A stretch of 64,000 bases of DNA, taken from positions 61,742 through 125,741 of the forward strand of contig NZ_VFSH01000005.1 in the NCBI RefSeq assembly GCF_006385785.1. Reading direction: 5' to 3'. Source of the DNA: Streptococcus shenyangsis (GTDB taxonomy: Bacteria; Bacillota; Bacilli; Lactobacillales; Streptococcaceae). The notes below the pieces were generated by a model. That model worked only from the letters and a program-made list of their open reading frames with translations. It had not been told where the DNA came from and ran no database searches. The translations under genes were made by a program, and so were the position numbers. Below, piece by piece: positions 17,506 through 30,067 of this stretch. The stretch's first letter is position 1. Each line of letters begins with the position of its first letter.

Positions 17506-19407
17506 CTAATCACGTGAATTTTCATTGTTGCCTTCACTACTTGATGGAGTAGTAGCAGGCGCATTCCCTCGTTGATTTCCTTGTGGGTTCCCCTGACTTG
17601 GTGTCGTAGTAGAACCTTGGTTTCCACGTTGGACTGGTGCTGATGATGACGTTGACGGCGGTGTTTTTGGTTTGTAGATTGAAATCTTGACACGCGTCTT
17701 AGTCAAATCAACCTTTTCACCCGCTTTTGGACTCTGTTCAACGACTGTACCTTCAGCAGTTCCATCAGGAGCTGTCGACACTTCTACAACTTCAATATTG
17801 GCTTCTTTAATACCGACAATTTGAACGAGATTATTTTTAGTAAATTCAAGACTAGATCCTGTATAACTTGGCATGGCAACTCTAGTTACTTTCTTAGCAA
17901 CGGTTAAGGTAATCGTTGAGGCCTTGCTCAAATCATAGGTTGTTCCGGCAGCTGGACTCTGTCTAAGAACAGTTCCTGCTTCGCTCTCGCTTGATTCTTC
18001 TTCCTCAATCTTGATGAGATTTTCAGGAACCTTATTCTGCTTGAGTTCTGCGATAACATCTGTAGATTTACGGCCTATATAATTGCTCAATTGGAAAGAT
18101 TGCTTGCCTGATGAGACAACCAAATTGATTTTCGTTCCTTCTTTTCGACCAGTTCCAGCGTCAGGATCTGTACGAATAATCCGCCCTTCTTCTACCTTTT
18201 CACTAGCCTCTGATTTCTCCTCGCCAATCTCAAAATTGGCTTTCTTGAGGGTTTCCTTGGCTTCCGCAACTGTCTGACCTGCCACATCTGGAATGGCAAT
18301 GGTTGCAGGAGTTCTGGATAGTATCCAAATAAGAGAAGCTGCCACCAATACAATGCTGGCCAACAAAATCATATAGCGAACTCTAAATTTCCGTTTCTTA
18401 ACAGGTTTGGTTGCGTAATTGTCTTCCAAAACCTGCTGACTAGGTTTCGCAGCCTGTGGCTTCGGACTTTGTGTTTGCACCTTAGGAATCGAGGTCAATG
18501 TACTCTGGGATACCTTTGGTAGTGTCTTGGTGTCCGCCTTAGTAGTATCATTAAATACCAGTTTAGGCTCATTGCGACGATTGTAAGACAAGCTACTGGA
18601 CAAGTCCACATACATCTCTGCAACTGACTGATAACGATCTGTCAATTTCTTGGCAGTTGCCTTAATAACAACATTCTCCAAAGCCTGAGGCACAGATGGA
18701 TTCTCATCAATAACTGATGGTAGTGGTTTTTGGAAATGCTGAAGGGCGATGGTCACCGCACTATCCCCGTCATAAGGGATATGGCCTGTCAGCATCTCAT
18801 AGAAAATAATCCCCATGGCATAGATATCACTCTGTACAGTCGCCTTAGAACCACGCGCCTGCTCTGGTGACAAGTAATGAACCGAGCCCAGCATTGAGTT
18901 AGTCTGAGTCAGACTTGTCTCTGCAAAGGCTACTGCAATCCCAAAGTCTGTTACTTTGGCAGTCCCATCTGGTGTCAAGAGGATATTTTGAGGTTTCAAG
19001 TCCCGGTGAACAATTCCTCTGGTATGGGCCAAACGCATGGCTAGGAGGATTTGTCCCATGATACGGACGGCTTCTTCATTAGAAAGAGGATAGTGTTCCT
19101 TGATATAACGTTTAAGGTCTAGTCCAGCAACATACTCCATTGCAAGATACTGTTGACCGTCTTCCTCACCAATATCTGTAATCCGAACGATATGAGGATG
19201 GTCCAAATCCGCCATGGCTCTCGCTTCCCGCTGAAAACGCGCCACAGCAATCGGATCTGTCTGGTAATTGGTCCTCAGGACCTTCACTGCCACTTCTTCC
19301 CCGTCTAGAATCAAATCTTTGGCCAAGTAAACATCTGCCATGCCTCCTCGACCAATCTGTTTGATAATTCGATACCGCCCGGCAAAAATCTTGCCGATTT
19401 GGATCAT
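17506..19407 (-). CDS. stkP: Eukaryotic-type Ser/Thr kinase StkP with three PASTA domains
   Basis: StkP is the membrane kinase that senses cell-wall material and controls division and peptidoglycan synthesis. The kinase domain (about residues 12-270) has GRGGMADVY, the catalytic [10 protein letters not shown] near residue 135 and DFG near residue 154. A juxtamembrane stretch leads to one membrane helix (about 345-363), then three extracellular PASTA repeats (about 370-433, 440-504, 511-578). A 52-residue tail rich in Ser, Thr, Pro, Gln, Gly and Asn follows. Well-known pneumococcal StkP has four PASTA repeats and no such tail, so this allele differs. The start overlaps the phpP end by four bases. 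Confidence 0.96.
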   Translation of the reverse strand: MIQIGKIFAGRYRIIKQIGRGGMADVYLAKDLILDGEEVAVKVLRTNYQTDPIAVARFQREARAMADLDHPHIVRITDIGEEDGQQYLAMEYVAGLDLKRYIKEHYPLSNEEAVRIMGQILLAMRLAHTRGIVHRDLKPQNILLTPDGTAKVTDFGIAVAFAETSLTQTNSMLGSVHYLSPEQARGSKATVQSDIYAMGIIFYEMLTGHIPYDGDSAVTIALQHFQKPLPSVIDENPSVPQALENVVIKATAKKLTDRYQSVAEMYVDLSSSLSYNRRNEPKLVFNDTTKADTKTLPKVSQSTLTSIPKVQTQSPKPQAAKPSQQVLEDNYATKPVKKRKFRVRYMILLASIVLVAASLIWILSRTPATIAIPDVAGQTVAEAKETLKKANFEIGEEKSEASEKVEEGRIIRTDPDAGTGRKEGTKINLVVSSGKQSFQLSNYIGRKSTDVIAELKQNKVPENLIKIEEEESSESEAGTVLRQSPAAGTTYDLSKASTITLTVAKKVTRVAMPSYTGSSLEFTKNNLVQIVGIKEANIEVVEVSTAPDGTAEGTVVEQSPKAGEKVDLTKTRVKISIYKPKTPPSTSSSAPVQRGNQGSTTTPSQGNPQGNQRGNAPATTPSSSEGNNENSRD

Positions 19408-20144
19408 TTTGCATCCTCCTCGTTCATAGAAACAAGGGCAACCGTAATGTTGTCTAAACCTCCTGCATTGTTAGCAAAACGCACAAGCGTCGCTGTTTTA
19501 TCTGCCAAAGGAATATCACTAGTTACAATATCACAAATCTCACTGCCTGAAATCATGTTGGTCAAACCATCACTATTGAGCAAGAGATAGTCACCTGGCT
19601 CAAGGGTAATCATTCCAAAATCAGGCTGAATTTCATCTTTTTGACCGATTGACTGGGTAATAATATTTTTCTGTGGATGACTGGCTGCTTCTTCTGGCGT
19701 CAATTGACCTGCCTTGAGTAATTCATTGACCAAGGAATGGTCGCTCGTTAACTGGTGGTATTCTTCTCCACGAATCAAACCGATACGAGAATCTCCAATG
19801 TGGGCATAGATAGCCTGATTACCAATAATAGCAACAGCTTCTAAAGTTGTTCCCATTCCTTTATAGGCATCATCTTGTCCAAGTTGATGAATCTTTTGAT
19901 TTTCAATTTCTAGGTAATTGGCGAACCATTCACGCACTTCATTGACTGTATCGATCTGGGTGTCAACCCAAGCTATACCTAGGTCTGTTACCGCCATTTC
20001 ACTAGCGATATTCCCTGCGCGATGACCTCCCATCCCATCAGCTAAAATAATCATAGTACGTCCAGCTCTATTGACATAGTGGTTGACATAGTCTTGGTTA
20101 TTTGTTCGTTTCTGACCAACATCTGTTAATAATGAAATTTCCAT
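19404..20144 (-). CDS. phpP: PP2C-type Ser/Thr phosphatase PhpP
   Basis: PhpP removes phosphate from StkP and its substrates. The 246-residue PP2C fold shows the metal-binding motifs LADGMGGH near residue 35, [10 protein letters not shown] near residue 115, NSDGLTNM near residue 189 and [10 protein letters not shown] near residue 228. It overlaps stkP by four bases, the usual coupling of kinase and phosphatase. A ribosome-binding site AAGGAA precedes the ATG, and rsmB ends 14 bases upstream. Confidence 0.96.
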   Translation of the reverse strand: MEISLLTDVGQKRTNNQDYVNHYVNRAGRTMIILADGMGGHRAGNIASEMAVTDLGIAWVDTQIDTVNEVREWFANYLEIENQKIHQLGQDDAYKGMGTTLEAVAIIGNQAIYAHIGDSRIGLIRGEEYHQLTSDHSLVNELLKAGQLTPEEAASHPQKNIITQSIGQKDEIQPDFGMITLEPGDYLLLNSDGLTNMISGSEICDIVTSDIPLADKTATLVRFANNAGGLDNITVALVSMNEEDAK

Positions 20145-20158
20145 GTGTCAGTTCCTTC

Positions 20159-21475
20159 CTAATCCGATATCTTACGAAATTGACTGATGAAGAATCCATC
20201 ACTTCCATACAATTCAGGTGTGATGAGGATACAGCCATCTTTCATGATATCCTTACATTCATGTTCTAGCTTTACCTGCTCGAACTCAGGATGACTTTCT
20301 AAAAACGCCTCAACGACTTGAAAATTCTCCTCTGAGACAATAGTACAGGTACTATAAGTTATTATACCACCTTTGCCTAGTGTTTGACAAACACTACCTA
20401 ATATTTCTAGCTGAATTTCCTGCAAGGACGCGAAATCTGCCGTTTCTTTATTGTATTTGATGTCTGGTTTTCGGCGCAAAAGACCGATTCCTGAACAGGG
20501 AGCATCCACCAAAATCTTATCAAATGAATCCTGACCAAAAAACTCATGTACCTTTCTGGCATCCAATTTTTGCCTTTGAACCCGATCTGCAACTCCCAGA
20601 CGTTGAGCATTTTCTTGAATCAAGTCCAACTTGTGATCGTAAAGGTCCAAAGCCGTAACCTGACCTGTCGTAAGATAAGAGGCTATATGGGCTGTTTTCC
20701 CACCCGGAGCCGCACAAGCATCAAGCACTCGCTCATCTCCCTGCAAATTCAAAGTTGGCGCAACCAGTTGACTAGACTCGTCTTGGATGGTTATAGCCCC
20801 TTCTTCAAACAAATCATGGCCTGCAAAGTGCCCCTGCTCCTTAACCAGACCAGAAGGAGACAAGGATGAATCACTGGCCTCCAACAAGGCTTGGATTTCC
20901 TCTTTTCGTCCTAGATCTGTTACACGAATGCTGGCCTTGTTACGCACCAAGAGACTTTCAAAAATAGCCTTCGCTCGCTCCTCTCCGTATTCTTCCTTGA
21001 TTTTGGCAACTAGCCAAACTGGGAGAGAATAGGCAAGGGAATCACGCTTGTTTTTTCGCTTGATGCTGGCAATATCTGGCCAGCCTTCACGCAGAATACG
21101 ACGAAGGACAGCGTTGACTAATTTTTCACTGCCTTTTTTACGGACTTTGGCCAATTCCACTGCTTCATTGACCACAGCATGGTCTGGAATCTTATCCAAA
21201 TAGCGAAGTTGGTAGGCACTCATGAGGAGCAGGACATAAAGCCAACTGTCTAACTGGTCTCTGTCCTCAATAAAGTGGGATAGGTACCATTCCAGAGTCA
21301 GTTTACGGGCTACCGTTCCATAGACCAGCTCGGTCACCAAGCCCTTGTCTGCTGCTGAAAGTTGACTTCCTTTGAGATGCTTATTTAAGGCGATATTTGA
21401 GTATGCTTGATTGATAAAAACATCCTCTAATACCGCTAGGGCTAAACTTCTAGCCGTTTCTACTTTAGTCACCAA
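20159..21475 (-). CDS. rsmB: 16S rRNA (cytosine-967-C5)-methyltransferase
   Basis: RsmB (Sun/Fmu) methylates C967 of 16S rRNA. An N-terminal NusB-like RNA-binding domain covers about residues 1-140, with a Rossmann methyltransferase after it. The AdoMet motif is [12 protein letters not shown] near residue 256, motif IV is [12 protein letters not shown] near residue 325, and the catalytic cysteine is in ITYSTCTI near residue 379. The 438-residue length is normal. The start overlaps fmt by 11 bases, consistent with one operon from gmk to stkP. Confidence 0.95.
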   Translation of the reverse strand: MVTKVETARSLALAVLEDVFINQAYSNIALNKHLKGSQLSAADKGLVTELVYGTVARKLTLEWYLSHFIEDRDQLDSWLYVLLLMSAYQLRYLDKIPDHAVVNEAVELAKVRKKGSEKLVNAVLRRILREGWPDIASIKRKNKRDSLAYSLPVWLVAKIKEEYGEERAKAIFESLLVRNKASIRVTDLGRKEEIQALLEASDSSLSPSGLVKEQGHFAGHDLFEEGAITIQDESSQLVAPTLNLQGDERVLDACAAPGGKTAHIASYLTTGQVTALDLYDHKLDLIQENAQRLGVADRVQRQKLDARKVHEFFGQDSFDKILVDAPCSGIGLLRRKPDIKYNKETADFASLQEIQLEILGSVCQTLGKGGIITYSTCTIVSEENFQVVEAFLESHPEFEQVKLEHECKDIMKDGCILITPELYGSDGFFISQFRKISD

Positions 21476-22400
21476 ATCGTTCTCCTACAGTTAATGTACG
21501 GCCAACTCCGTTGAGGAAGGAAGCAATGTCCATCTTAGGCTTACCTGCTGGCTGCACTTGCTTGAGAGACAAAGCTCCTTCTGCCGTTGCGACAATCAAT
21601 TCTTTCTTGCCGATAGAGAGAATTTCACCTGGATTTCCCTGACCTTCTACTGGTAGGGCTTCATAAATCTTAAAGCGGTCACCCTTAAGAAAAGTATGGG
21701 CAACAGGCCAGGGGTTCATCCCACGGATTTGGTTGAAAAGTTGACGATTGCTTTTATTCCAGTCCAATTTTTCTTCCTCTGGTTTGATATTTGGAGAGAA
21801 GGTAACTTGGCTTGGTTCCTGCGGTTCAGATTGAATTTCCCCAGCAATATAGGCAGGTAAAGTATCCAAAAGCAAATCACGACCAACTAGCGCCAATTTT
21901 TCAAACAAGGTGCCTACATTGTCCTCATCTGTGATAGGGATACTGCGACGGGAAATCATGTCTCCTGCATCCATTTCCCTAACCATTTCCATAATGGTTA
22001 CACCAGCTTCCTCATCCCCTTGAATCAAGGCATAATGGATAGGCGCACCACCACGGTGTTTAGGAAGAAGAGAGGCATGAACGTTGACCGCAAAGTCCAT
22101 GCTATCAAGGAATTTACTTGGGAGAAACTGCCCAAATGCAGCAGTCACAATTCCATCTGCTCCTAGCTTCATAAGATCTTCCATCTCTGGACTTCCAGAT
22201 AGTTTTTCAGGTTGGTAGATAGGAAGACCAGCTTCTTTAGCAGCCTGCTTGACTGGGGTTTCTTGGATCACTTTTTTACGACCAACAGCACGGTCTGGCT
22301 GGGTCACAACGGCTAGAATTTCGTAACGATTATCTGTCAAAAGTCCTTTTAATACTGTTGCTGAAAAGTCGGGGGTCCCCATAAAGATTAATTTTGTCAT
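21465..22400 (-). CDS. fmt: Methionyl-tRNA formyltransferase
   Basis: Fmt formylates initiator Met-tRNA using 10-formyl-tetrahydrofolate. The 311-residue protein begins with the Rossmann segment [18 protein letters not shown]. It holds the catalytic Asn-x-His signature in [15 protein letters not shown] near residue 108 and the conserved aspartate in [12 protein letters not shown] near residue 145. The C-terminal OB-like tRNA-binding domain starts around residue 205. It lies 12 bases after priA and overlaps rsmB. Confidence 0.96.
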   Translation of the reverse strand: MTKLIFMGTPDFSATVLKGLLTDNRYEILAVVTQPDRAVGRKKVIQETPVKQAAKEAGLPIYQPEKLSGSPEMEDLMKLGADGIVTAAFGQFLPSKFLDSMDFAVNVHASLLPKHRGGAPIHYALIQGDEEAGVTIMEMVREMDAGDMISRRSIPITDEDNVGTLFEKLALVGRDLLLDTLPAYIAGEIQSEPQEPSQVTFSPNIKPEEEKLDWNKSNRQLFNQIRGMNPWPVAHTFLKGDRFKIYEALPVEGQGNPGEILSIGKKELIVATAEGALSLKQVQPAGKPKMDIASFLNGVGRTLTVGERFGD

Positions 22401-22412
22401 ATCTTCTCCTTC

Positions 22413-24809
22413 TTATAAAAATTGCTGTGGCTCATGGTCAATGCTGAGACGGAGCTCACTATTTTCCCGTTCTTGAGTCAAGGCCAAGACCTGGTTGAGG
22501 GTTGGCCCCAGCTCATCTTCTAAACGGTATTTAATCAAAATCTGGTAATGATAGAGGTTGTGGGTACGAGCAATCGGTTTTGGCGTCGGCCCAAGGATGT
22601 TACTGGTTTCAGACAAACCTGACCGCAAAATGTTCATGACTTCATAAGCGCGTTTGACCACCTCTTCTTCTTTCTTGTGAGAAAGGGTAATGCCAATCGT
22701 AAAATAGTAAGGTGGATAACCAAGTTGTCGTCTGATTCCCATTTCATAGGCATAAAAACCTTCGTAATCCTGATCCTTGGCAAATCGAATAGCATAGTGC
22801 TGCGGATTATAGGACTGAATCAAGACCTGACCAGCTTTTTCAGCACGGCCTGCCCGGCCTGCCACCTGAGTCAAGAGCTGGAAGGTTCTCTCAGAAGAAC
22901 GGAAATCAGGCAAATTCAAGGCTGTATCCGCATTGAGAACTCCGACTAAGGTCACATTTGGAAAATCCAATCCCTTGGCAATCATCTGAGTACCTAGTAA
23001 AATATCCGCTTCCCCTCGCCCAAACTGGTCAAGCAAGGCTTGGTGACTGCCTTTCTTTCGAGTCGTATCCACATCCATCCGCAAAATGCGGGCCTGGGGA
23101 AAGAGTTCTGCTAGCTCATCATAAGCCTTCTGTGTCCCTGTCCCATAGTAACGAATGCTGTGGCTCTTACAGTTAGGACAGTTCTGAGGAATGTCCTTCG
23201 AAAAGCCACAATAATGGCAATTCATGGTCTTGGTATCCATGTGCAAGGTCAAGGAAATGTCACAGTTGGGACAAGTATCCACAGTCCCACACTCTCGACA
23301 CATGACAAAGCTAGAGTAACCACGGCGATTGAGCATGAGCACCACCTGCTCTTTTTTAGCCAGACGGTCTTGAATGGCTTCTAGCAAAGGGGGCGTAAAG
23401 TTTGAGGTCTCATTCTGTCCGATATAATCCCGAAAGTCAATCACTTGGACCTCAGGAATGGTAGCTAAAGGATTGGCACGTTGGGTCAGACGTAAGTGTT
23501 GATAGACGCCTTTTCCAGCCCTCGCACGGCTCTCTAAGCTCGGTGTCGCAGACCCAAGCACCAGAGCCGCTTGATTGTACTGAGCCCGTAAAATAGCCAC
23601 CTCTCTGGCATGGTAACGAGGATTGCTGTCCTGCTTATAAGTCACCTCATGCTCCTCATCGATTATCATGACACCCAGATTTTTCAGCGGAGCAAAGATG
23701 GCTGATCTGGCTCCAACCACAACTTGAGCGTCTCCACGCTCAACCTTGCGCCATTCATCATACTTTTCACCATTGGACAGGCCTGAGTGCAGAATGGCCA
23801 CTTTCTCACCAAATCGAGCTATAAAACGCTCCGTCATCTGTGGAGTCAAGGAAATCTCAGGAACCAGCAAAATAGCTGTCTTACCCTTATCCAAGGCTCC
23901 TTGGATTATTTGTAAGTAAACCTCGGTCTTCCCACTTCCTGTAATCCCTTGAAGGAGGAAGGGAGGCTGATGACTGCCAATAGCACTCACAACCGCATCA
24001 CGCGCCTGTCTTTGCTCTGGATTCAACTCCAAAGGCTGACTTGCCTCAATGCCTTCAAAATAAGCAGCCGAGCGTTGAACTTCCTTTTGGACTATGGTAA
24101 CAGCACCTTGTTCTACAAAGAAGTTGACTTGCTCTCGCGAGTAGGACTCTAACAAACTAGCCAAGGAAGCACTCTCAGGATGAGACAGCAAGTAATCTCT
24201 CAATTCCAACTTTTTCTTGGCGCGTGTAGAAATCTCTACACTTTCTAATTGAGCAAGGTCTACCTCATACCAAGACTGAGTCTTGACCTTCTTCTGATCG
24301 ACAGCCTGATATTCTAGACCAAGCAAGCCTTTTCTAGTCAAACGCATCATTTCTGCTTGCTTACCTAAATCCAGAGAAGAAAAGGCAAGTGAATCTTCTG
24401 AACCAAACAGACGCTCTCGATCTTCCTGATTCAAACCTTCGAGAGGATAGAGAATCTTGTCATACCTGGAGTTCAGAAATCCCGGTAGCATAGCCTTAAG
24501 GATAGAGATTTTATAAGAAAAGACGGACTTGCGGAGCTCTTCAGCCAGCCAGAGTTGTTCTTGCGTGAGTACAGGAGAAAAATCCAGTACCTCGACAATA
24601 TCTTTTAAATCTTGCGCCATCTCTTCTTCATCTGATTGGGACTCCAAATCAAGAACAATTCCTTGAATCAAGCGATTGCCCTTACCAAAGGGCACATGAA
24701 CCCGCATCCCAACTTCTAGCATTCCCTCAAATTCCTTAGGAATCCTGTAACTATAGGGCTGGTCCGTCTGCATCAAGGGCACATCTACAATAATCTTGGC
24801 TATGGCCAT
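22413..24809 (-). CDS. priA: Primosomal replication restart helicase PriA
   Basis: PriA recognises stalled forks and reloads the replicative helicase. The 798-residue protein has an N-terminal 3'-DNA-binding domain (about residues 1-110), a winged-helix region, then helicase motifs: Walker A GITGSGKTEVY near residue 286 and the DEEH box near residue 378. A cysteine-rich zinc insertion follows at about residues 505-550, with CRECGTVDTCPNC, CHYCGF and CPNCKS. The C-terminal helicase lobe includes GTQMIAKGLDFPN. Length and order are canonical; rpoZ ends 65 bases upstream. Confidence 0.96.
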   Translation of the reverse strand: MAIAKIIVDVPLMQTDQPYSYRIPKEFEGMLEVGMRVHVPFGKGNRLIQGIVLDLESQSDEEEMAQDLKDIVEVLDFSPVLTQEQLWLAEELRKSVFSYKISILKAMLPGFLNSRYDKILYPLEGLNQEDRERLFGSEDSLAFSSLDLGKQAEMMRLTRKGLLGLEYQAVDQKKVKTQSWYEVDLAQLESVEISTRAKKKLELRDYLLSHPESASLASLLESYSREQVNFFVEQGAVTIVQKEVQRSAAYFEGIEASQPLELNPEQRQARDAVVSAIGSHQPPFLLQGITGSGKTEVYLQIIQGALDKGKTAILLVPEISLTPQMTERFIARFGEKVAILHSGLSNGEKYDEWRKVERGDAQVVVGARSAIFAPLKNLGVMIIDEEHEVTYKQDSNPRYHAREVAILRAQYNQAALVLGSATPSLESRARAGKGVYQHLRLTQRANPLATIPEVQVIDFRDYIGQNETSNFTPPLLEAIQDRLAKKEQVVLMLNRRGYSSFVMCRECGTVDTCPNCDISLTLHMDTKTMNCHYCGFSKDIPQNCPNCKSHSIRYYGTGTQKAYDELAELFPQARILRMDVDTTRKKGSHQALLDQFGRGEADILLGTQMIAKGLDFPNVTLVGVLNADTALNLPDFRSSERTFQLLTQVAGRAGRAEKAGQVLIQSYNPQHYAIRFAKDQDYEGFYAYEMGIRRQLGYPPYYFTIGITLSHKKEEEVVKRAYEVMNILRSGLSETSNILGPTPKPIARTHNLYHYQILIKYRLEDELGPTLNQVLALTQERENSELRLSIDHEPQQFL

Positions 24810-24874
24810 CTTCTCACCTCCTCCTTGTCAGTAGATTCTTGCAATAGAAAAAATAAGATTGAGTCCCCCCAACC

Positions 24875-25189
24875 TTAAATTTTTTCACCATCTTCTTTTT
24901 CTTTAGCGATTTGCTCTTTGATTTTCTTTTCTTCTTCTTCTTTGCGGCGTTTTTCTTCTTCGATACGGCGACGCACTGCTTCACGTTTTCCTTCTGGATC
25001 TGGGTGAATTGTTACGTTTCCTGATTCGATTTCTTCTAAAGCGCGAAGAGTTGATTTTTCAGATTTGAAACCTTGAGTTGCTGGCGCACCTGCTTCTAAT
25101 TCGTGGGCACGTTTTGCTTCCAAGATTACGAGTGAATATTTTGATGGAACCTTGTCGAGCAAGGTATCAATAGAGGGTTTTAACATCAT
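24875..25189 (-). CDS. rpoZ: RNA polymerase omega subunit
   Basis: Omega assists assembly of RNA polymerase through the beta-prime subunit. The 104-residue protein shows the omega core [20 protein letters not shown] followed by AKRAHEL. It ends with a charged, lysine- and glutamate-rich coiled tail (about residues 70-104), as in other streptococci. The start may be either of two adjacent ATG codons. It sits directly after gmk, the usual Firmicute gmk-rpoZ-priA order. Confidence 0.94.
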
Positions 25190-25213
25190 TTGCTTGTACC
25201 TATTTTCTAAATT

Positions 25214-25855
<642 letters not shown>

Positions 25856-25942
25856 TCAGTCTGTGAAAATAAAATAAAATTTTCCTTCAGATAGTAGCAT
25901 TTTACACAAACTATCCTTCTACAGTCTTTCTATCTAGTGTAA

Positions 25943-25969
25943 CAAAAAAGCAGTAATTTTTCAACTGCT
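25943..25969 (-). terminator. Rho-independent terminator after rny
   Basis: The minus strand has AGCAGT, a nine-base loop, ACTGCT and six T. It lies ten bases past the rny stop and before the gmk operon. Confidence 0.65.
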
Positions 25970-25978
25970 CTTTCTTAT

Positions 25979-27592
25979 TTATTTAGCATAATCTACTGCA
26001 CGAAGCTCGCGAATCACGGTTACCTTGATATTTCCTGGGTAATCGAGATTATTTTCAATTTTCTCACGAACTTTGTGAGCCAAGATTGTGACTTTGTCGT
26101 CCTTGATTTGTCCTGGATTGACCATGATGCGGATTTCACGTCCTGCTTGAAGGGCAAAGCTAGTTTGTACTCCTTCAAAGCCGTTCGCAATTTCTTCCAA
26201 ATCATGGAGACGCTTGATATAGCTCTCAAGAGACTCACTACGAGCACCTGGACGGGCTGCACTCAAGGCATCTGCCGCAGCGACGATCACTGCAATCACG
26301 CTTTCAGCTTCAACATCTCCGTGGTGACTAGCAATCGTATTGACCACAACTGGGTGTTCCTTGTACTTACGAGCCAATTCCATACCGATTTCAACGTGGC
26401 TACCTTCAACCTCGCGGTCAATGGCTTTCCCGATATCGTGAAGGAATCCAGCACGACGGGCCAGAGCCGCATTTTCACCAAGCTCGCTGGCCATAATACC
26501 AGCCAGCTTAGCAACTTCAATCGAATGGCGCAAGACATTTTGTCCATAAGAGGTACGGAACTGCAAGCGTCCCATAATCTTCATCAAGTCTGGATGAAGG
26601 TTTGGCGCACCAATTTCATAGGCAGCAGCTTCACCATATTCACGGATCTTATTGTCAATCTCTTGACGGTTTTTCTCAACCAACTCTTCGATACGAGCTG
26701 GGTGGATACGACCATCCTTGAGCAACATTTCCATAGTCATACGGGCAATTTCACGACGAATCGGATCAAATCCTGACAAGGTCACTACTTCTGGTGTATC
26801 GTCGATAATCACATCGACCCCTGTCAAACTTTCAAAAGTACGAATGTTACGACCTTCACGACCAATAATGCGTCCCTTCATAGTATCGTCTGGCAGATGA
26901 ACCGTTGAGTTTGTTGACTCCGCTACATATTCACCAGCGATACGTTGCATAGCTTGAACCAGGATGTCCTTGGCCATTTTGTCAGACCGTTCCTTGACCT
27001 CTTGCTCAGCTTCACGAATGCGACTGGCAATCTCCTTGGTCAAGTTTTCCTCTGTCTGTGCCAAGATAATATCTCGTGCTTCTGCCTGAGACAGGGCACC
27101 AATACGCTCTAGTTCTGCTTCTTTTTGTCTTTCGACTTCCTCTAATTGCTCTTCACGCGCATCAAGGTTTTTCGCTCTATCAGAAATACTTTGTTCTTTT
27201 TGTTCAAGTGTTTGTTCTTTACTCGTCAAATTGTCGTCCTTACGGTCGAGGCTAGTAGCTCTCTCTGTCAAACGACTTTCGATTTGTTTGAGTTCTTGAC
27301 GTTCTGATTTGAATTCAGCATCCACTTCTTCACGGTATTTTCTGGCTTCTTCTTTGGCCTCCAATAGTGCTTCTTTTTTAAGAGACTTGCTTTCACGTTT
27401 AGCTTCATTAACAAGTAAATCCGCTTCACGCTCAGCTTGTCCACGTAAATTAGTTGCTTCTTGTTCAGCATTTAAAAGCATCAACTCCGCAGCTTCCTGA
27501 GATGATTTCATCTTAGCTGAGATGCTGACATATCCAATGACTAAACCAATGATGACGGCAAAAACAGCAATCGCAATCGACATGATTTCCAT
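25979..27592 (-). CDS. rny: Ribonuclease Y
   Basis: RNase Y is the membrane-anchored endoribonuclease that starts mRNA decay in Firmicutes. The 537 residues run: N-terminal membrane helix (about 5-25), a long charged coiled coil (about 30-215), a KH RNA-binding domain with [15 protein letters not shown] near residue 240, and an HD domain with [11 protein letters not shown] and [12 protein letters not shown] near residues 355 and 385. The length matches the streptococcal enzyme. It is flanked by terminators and appears monocistronic. Confidence 0.96.
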   Translation of the reverse strand: MEIMSIAIAVFAVIIGLVIGYVSISAKMKSSQEAAELMLLNAEQEATNLRGQAEREADLLVNEAKRESKSLKKEALLEAKEEARKYREEVDAEFKSERQELKQIESRLTERATSLDRKDDNLTSKEQTLEQKEQSISDRAKNLDAREEQLEEVERQKEAELERIGALSQAEARDIILAQTEENLTKEIASRIREAEQEVKERSDKMAKDILVQAMQRIAGEYVAESTNSTVHLPDDTMKGRIIGREGRNIRTFESLTGVDVIIDDTPEVVTLSGFDPIRREIARMTMEMLLKDGRIHPARIEELVEKNRQEIDNKIREYGEAAAYEIGAPNLHPDLMKIMGRLQFRTSYGQNVLRHSIEVAKLAGIMASELGENAALARRAGFLHDIGKAIDREVEGSHVEIGMELARKYKEHPVVVNTIASHHGDVEAESVIAVIVAAADALSAARPGARSESLESYIKRLHDLEEIANGFEGVQTSFALQAGREIRIMVNPGQIKDDKVTILAHKVREKIENNLDYPGNIKVTVIRELRAVDYAK

Positions 27593-27732
27593 GTTTTTAC
27601 CTCATTTTATTGTTATTCCGAATGACATACATTCTTTTACATTCTACCATAAAAAAGTGATTTTCACAAACCTAAAATAGAATATGTTTTGGGGAATTTG
27701 GAACACATTCACCAAAATAAACTTGTTGTTTA

Positions 27733-27755
27733 GAAAAGCCTACTTCGCAGTAGAC
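27733..27755 (-). terminator. Rho-independent terminator after tmcAL
   Basis: The minus strand has GTCTAC, a short loop, GTAGGC and CTTTTCT directly after the tmcAL stop. The stem includes one G-U pair. Confidence 0.65.
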
Positions 27756-28853
27756 TTAGTTTGTTTCTATTCTAATCGGCACTCTTCCAAAATTCTGCTC
27801 TGCTATACTTGACTTTCCAAGTTGGTAAATCTGGTCTGCCTTTTGGGTCATAGTATCCCAAGGCTCTTTGCCAATTCGACTGACTAGATTGACCTGTCCT
27901 TTCAGAGATTTAAGATGCTGCCTGCCTTTTTCGGTAAATCCAAGGACATGAATGGCTTCTGGCAAGTCACTTTCTCTAGCTTGCACCAAAATATAGGCCA
28001 AGAGGCGTCTGACACGCGCCTTGGTATAGCGTTTGGTAGCAACCACTTCAACCAATTCGTCAACAGACTGAGCCGTCTTGATAGCTTCCTTAATGCGCAC
28101 AGCCATTTCTTGATTGACCTGATAGATGGTGGTTAGGTCTGGATTTGACAAGATTTGATATCGGAGCAAGGAAAAATAGTCTTCCCAGCTCACCTTACCG
28201 GCCTGCTCAAAGAGGGCAACAGAAGGCATAAAGCGTTCTAAGAAATCTTGGTCTGACTGATGCTGGCGCAGAGCTGTCGCCGAGGCAAAGTCCACATCCT
28301 TATCCACAGAATGGTAACCAGCGCCCTGACGCTGAATCGGCTGGAGTTTGATGTTGCGTCCCGCAACCGCCTTGGCATAGGCCAAAGCTAGAACATGATT
28401 GGGTGTATTGCCAGAAAAATCAAGACCTGCAAATTCCTCCCACATAGCTTGGGTTTTCTGGGGATAAGATAGTGAACCAGGCAGATTTTCCACAAATTTC
28501 TCCATCTCAGTACCTTGCTCTGTGTATAAGTCAGATATCTTTTGATAATCCAGAACTTCCTCTGTCCCGAAAGCTAGAGTATCAATGCCCAAGCGAGCCA
28601 AGATATCCACAGCTCCTTGACCGAAGAAATCCGCAGCCTGAACACTGACTAAAAAGGGCAATTCCACTACCAGATCCGCTCCATTTTCCAGCGCCATCTG
28701 GGCCCGTGTCCACTTGTCAATGATAGCAGGCTCTCCTCGCTGCATAAAATTACCAGACATGGCAACGATTTTCAGTCCCTCAGCCTGATCCAGCAGGTAT
28801 TTATGCCCATTATGAAAAGGATTAAACTCCGCGATAATACCTGTGATGGTCAT
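27756..28853 (-). CDS. tmcAL: tRNA-Met cytidine acetate ligase
   Basis: TmcAL (formerly YlbM) makes N4-acetylcytidine at the wobble position of elongator tRNA-Met from acetate and ATP. The nucleotidyltransferase signature [19 protein letters not shown] is at residues 6-24, with the HNGH motif. A helical C-terminal region follows to residue 365. It sits ten bases after a class I methyltransferase gene, an arrangement common in streptococci, and ends in a terminator. Confidence 0.93.
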   Translation of the reverse strand: MTITGIIAEFNPFHNGHKYLLDQAEGLKIVAMSGNFMQRGEPAIIDKWTRAQMALENGADLVVELPFLVSVQAADFFGQGAVDILARLGIDTLAFGTEEVLDYQKISDLYTEQGTEMEKFVENLPGSLSYPQKTQAMWEEFAGLDFSGNTPNHVLALAYAKAVAGRNIKLQPIQRQGAGYHSVDKDVDFASATALRQHQSDQDFLERFMPSVALFEQAGKVSWEDYFSLLRYQILSNPDLTTIYQVNQEMAVRIKEAIKTAQSVDELVEVVATKRYTKARVRRLLAYILVQARESDLPEAIHVLGFTEKGRQHLKSLKGQVNLVSRIGKEPWDTMTQKADQIYQLGKSSIAEQNFGRVPIRIETN

Positions 28854-28862
28854 AGTGATCTC

Positions 28863-29603
28863 CTACTTCTGCGCGACAAAAAACCAACGGGTACTTGTCT
28901 CTGTCGGCTCCTTGTCCTCAAAGTCTGCATAGAGTTTGAAAGACTTAAATCCAGCCTGTTCCAGCAAAATATCATAGGTCAAGACTTCATAGGTCCGCTC
29001 CTCATGCACCTCATCGTGACGACTAAAGGAGCCGTCCGCTTCCTTGACAAAGAAAGTCAGCTCATGCACGATGGAGTGAGGCGCCGCATCCTCATAGGTA
29101 TCCCAAAGCATGGCAAAATCTTCCGCATTTTCATGGTAGGAATAGCCTGGAAAAACTTCATCTGTCTGGTAGGTCGAATGCACATCAAAGATGAAAACTC
29201 CATCTTCATTAAGGGCATTATACACTTCCTTAAAAACATCCCCTACTTCCACCTCATCCTGCATGTAACAGATTGAGTCCGAATAACAAGTAACAAAGTC
29301 ATATTTACCTGACTTGGACAAATCCAGCATATTGCCTTCCATAAAATCAATCTTTTGCTTGGCTGAAGCAGCTCTCTTCCCAGCAATCTTCAACATATCC
29401 CCACTCAAGTCAAGTCCAGTCACATCAAAACCAGCCTGAGAAAAGCGCACCGATTGAATTCCTGTCCCACAAGCCAATTCCAAGAGTTTCTTTCTCTCCT
29501 TGGTCTTAGGCAAGTGACGCAGAGAAAAATCCGTCCATTTGTCGTATAAACTATCGTCCATGACTGCATCATAGACCGCCGCAAAGGTTTCATAAGTTGC
29601 CAT
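28863..29603 (-). CDS. Class I SAM-dependent methyltransferase
   Basis: The protein has the AdoMet-binding motif LLELACGTGIQS near residue 42, followed by GLDLSGDMLKIA and a DFVTCYSDSICY motif IV. This is the usual seven-strand class I fold, about 246 residues. The reading frame extends further upstream, but the conserved family start MATYETFA fits the ATG at 29603; ATG codons at 29609 and 29639 are alternatives, with GGAGG upstream of the former. The substrate is unknown. It is next to tmcAL, so a tRNA-related role is possible but unproven. Confidence 0.85.
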   Translation of the reverse strand: MATYETFAAVYDAVMDDSLYDKWTDFSLRHLPKTKERKKLLELACGTGIQSVRFSQAGFDVTGLDLSGDMLKIAGKRAASAKQKIDFMEGNMLDLSKSGKYDFVTCYSDSICYMQDEVEVGDVFKEVYNALNEDGVFIFDVHSTYQTDEVFPGYSYHENAEDFAMLWDTYEDAAPHSIVHELTFFVKEADGSFSRHDEVHEERTYEVLTYDILLEQAGFKSFKLYADFEDKEPTETSTRWFFVAQK

Positions 29604-29680
29604 AATCATGATACCAAGAGCCTCCATGGTAAACACCACTCGCTCTTTACCTTTCTATCAATTTTTTCTAAAATAAGCAA

Positions 29681-29706
29681 AGAAACCCAGTTGACTACAA
29701 CTGAGT
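29681..29706 (-). terminator. Rho-independent terminator after rsfS
   Basis: The minus strand has ACTCAGTTG, a four-base loop, CAACTGGGT and TTCTTT. It ends the yqeG-to-rsfS unit before the methyltransferase gene. Confidence 0.75.
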
Positions 29707-29713
29707 TCATCTT

Positions 29714-30067
<354 letters not shown>

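Noticed and set aside
26075..26776. Plus-strand 233-codon frame opposite rny
   Set aside because: It is the antisense of a conserved, full-length RNase Y gene, with no family resemblance and no start signal.
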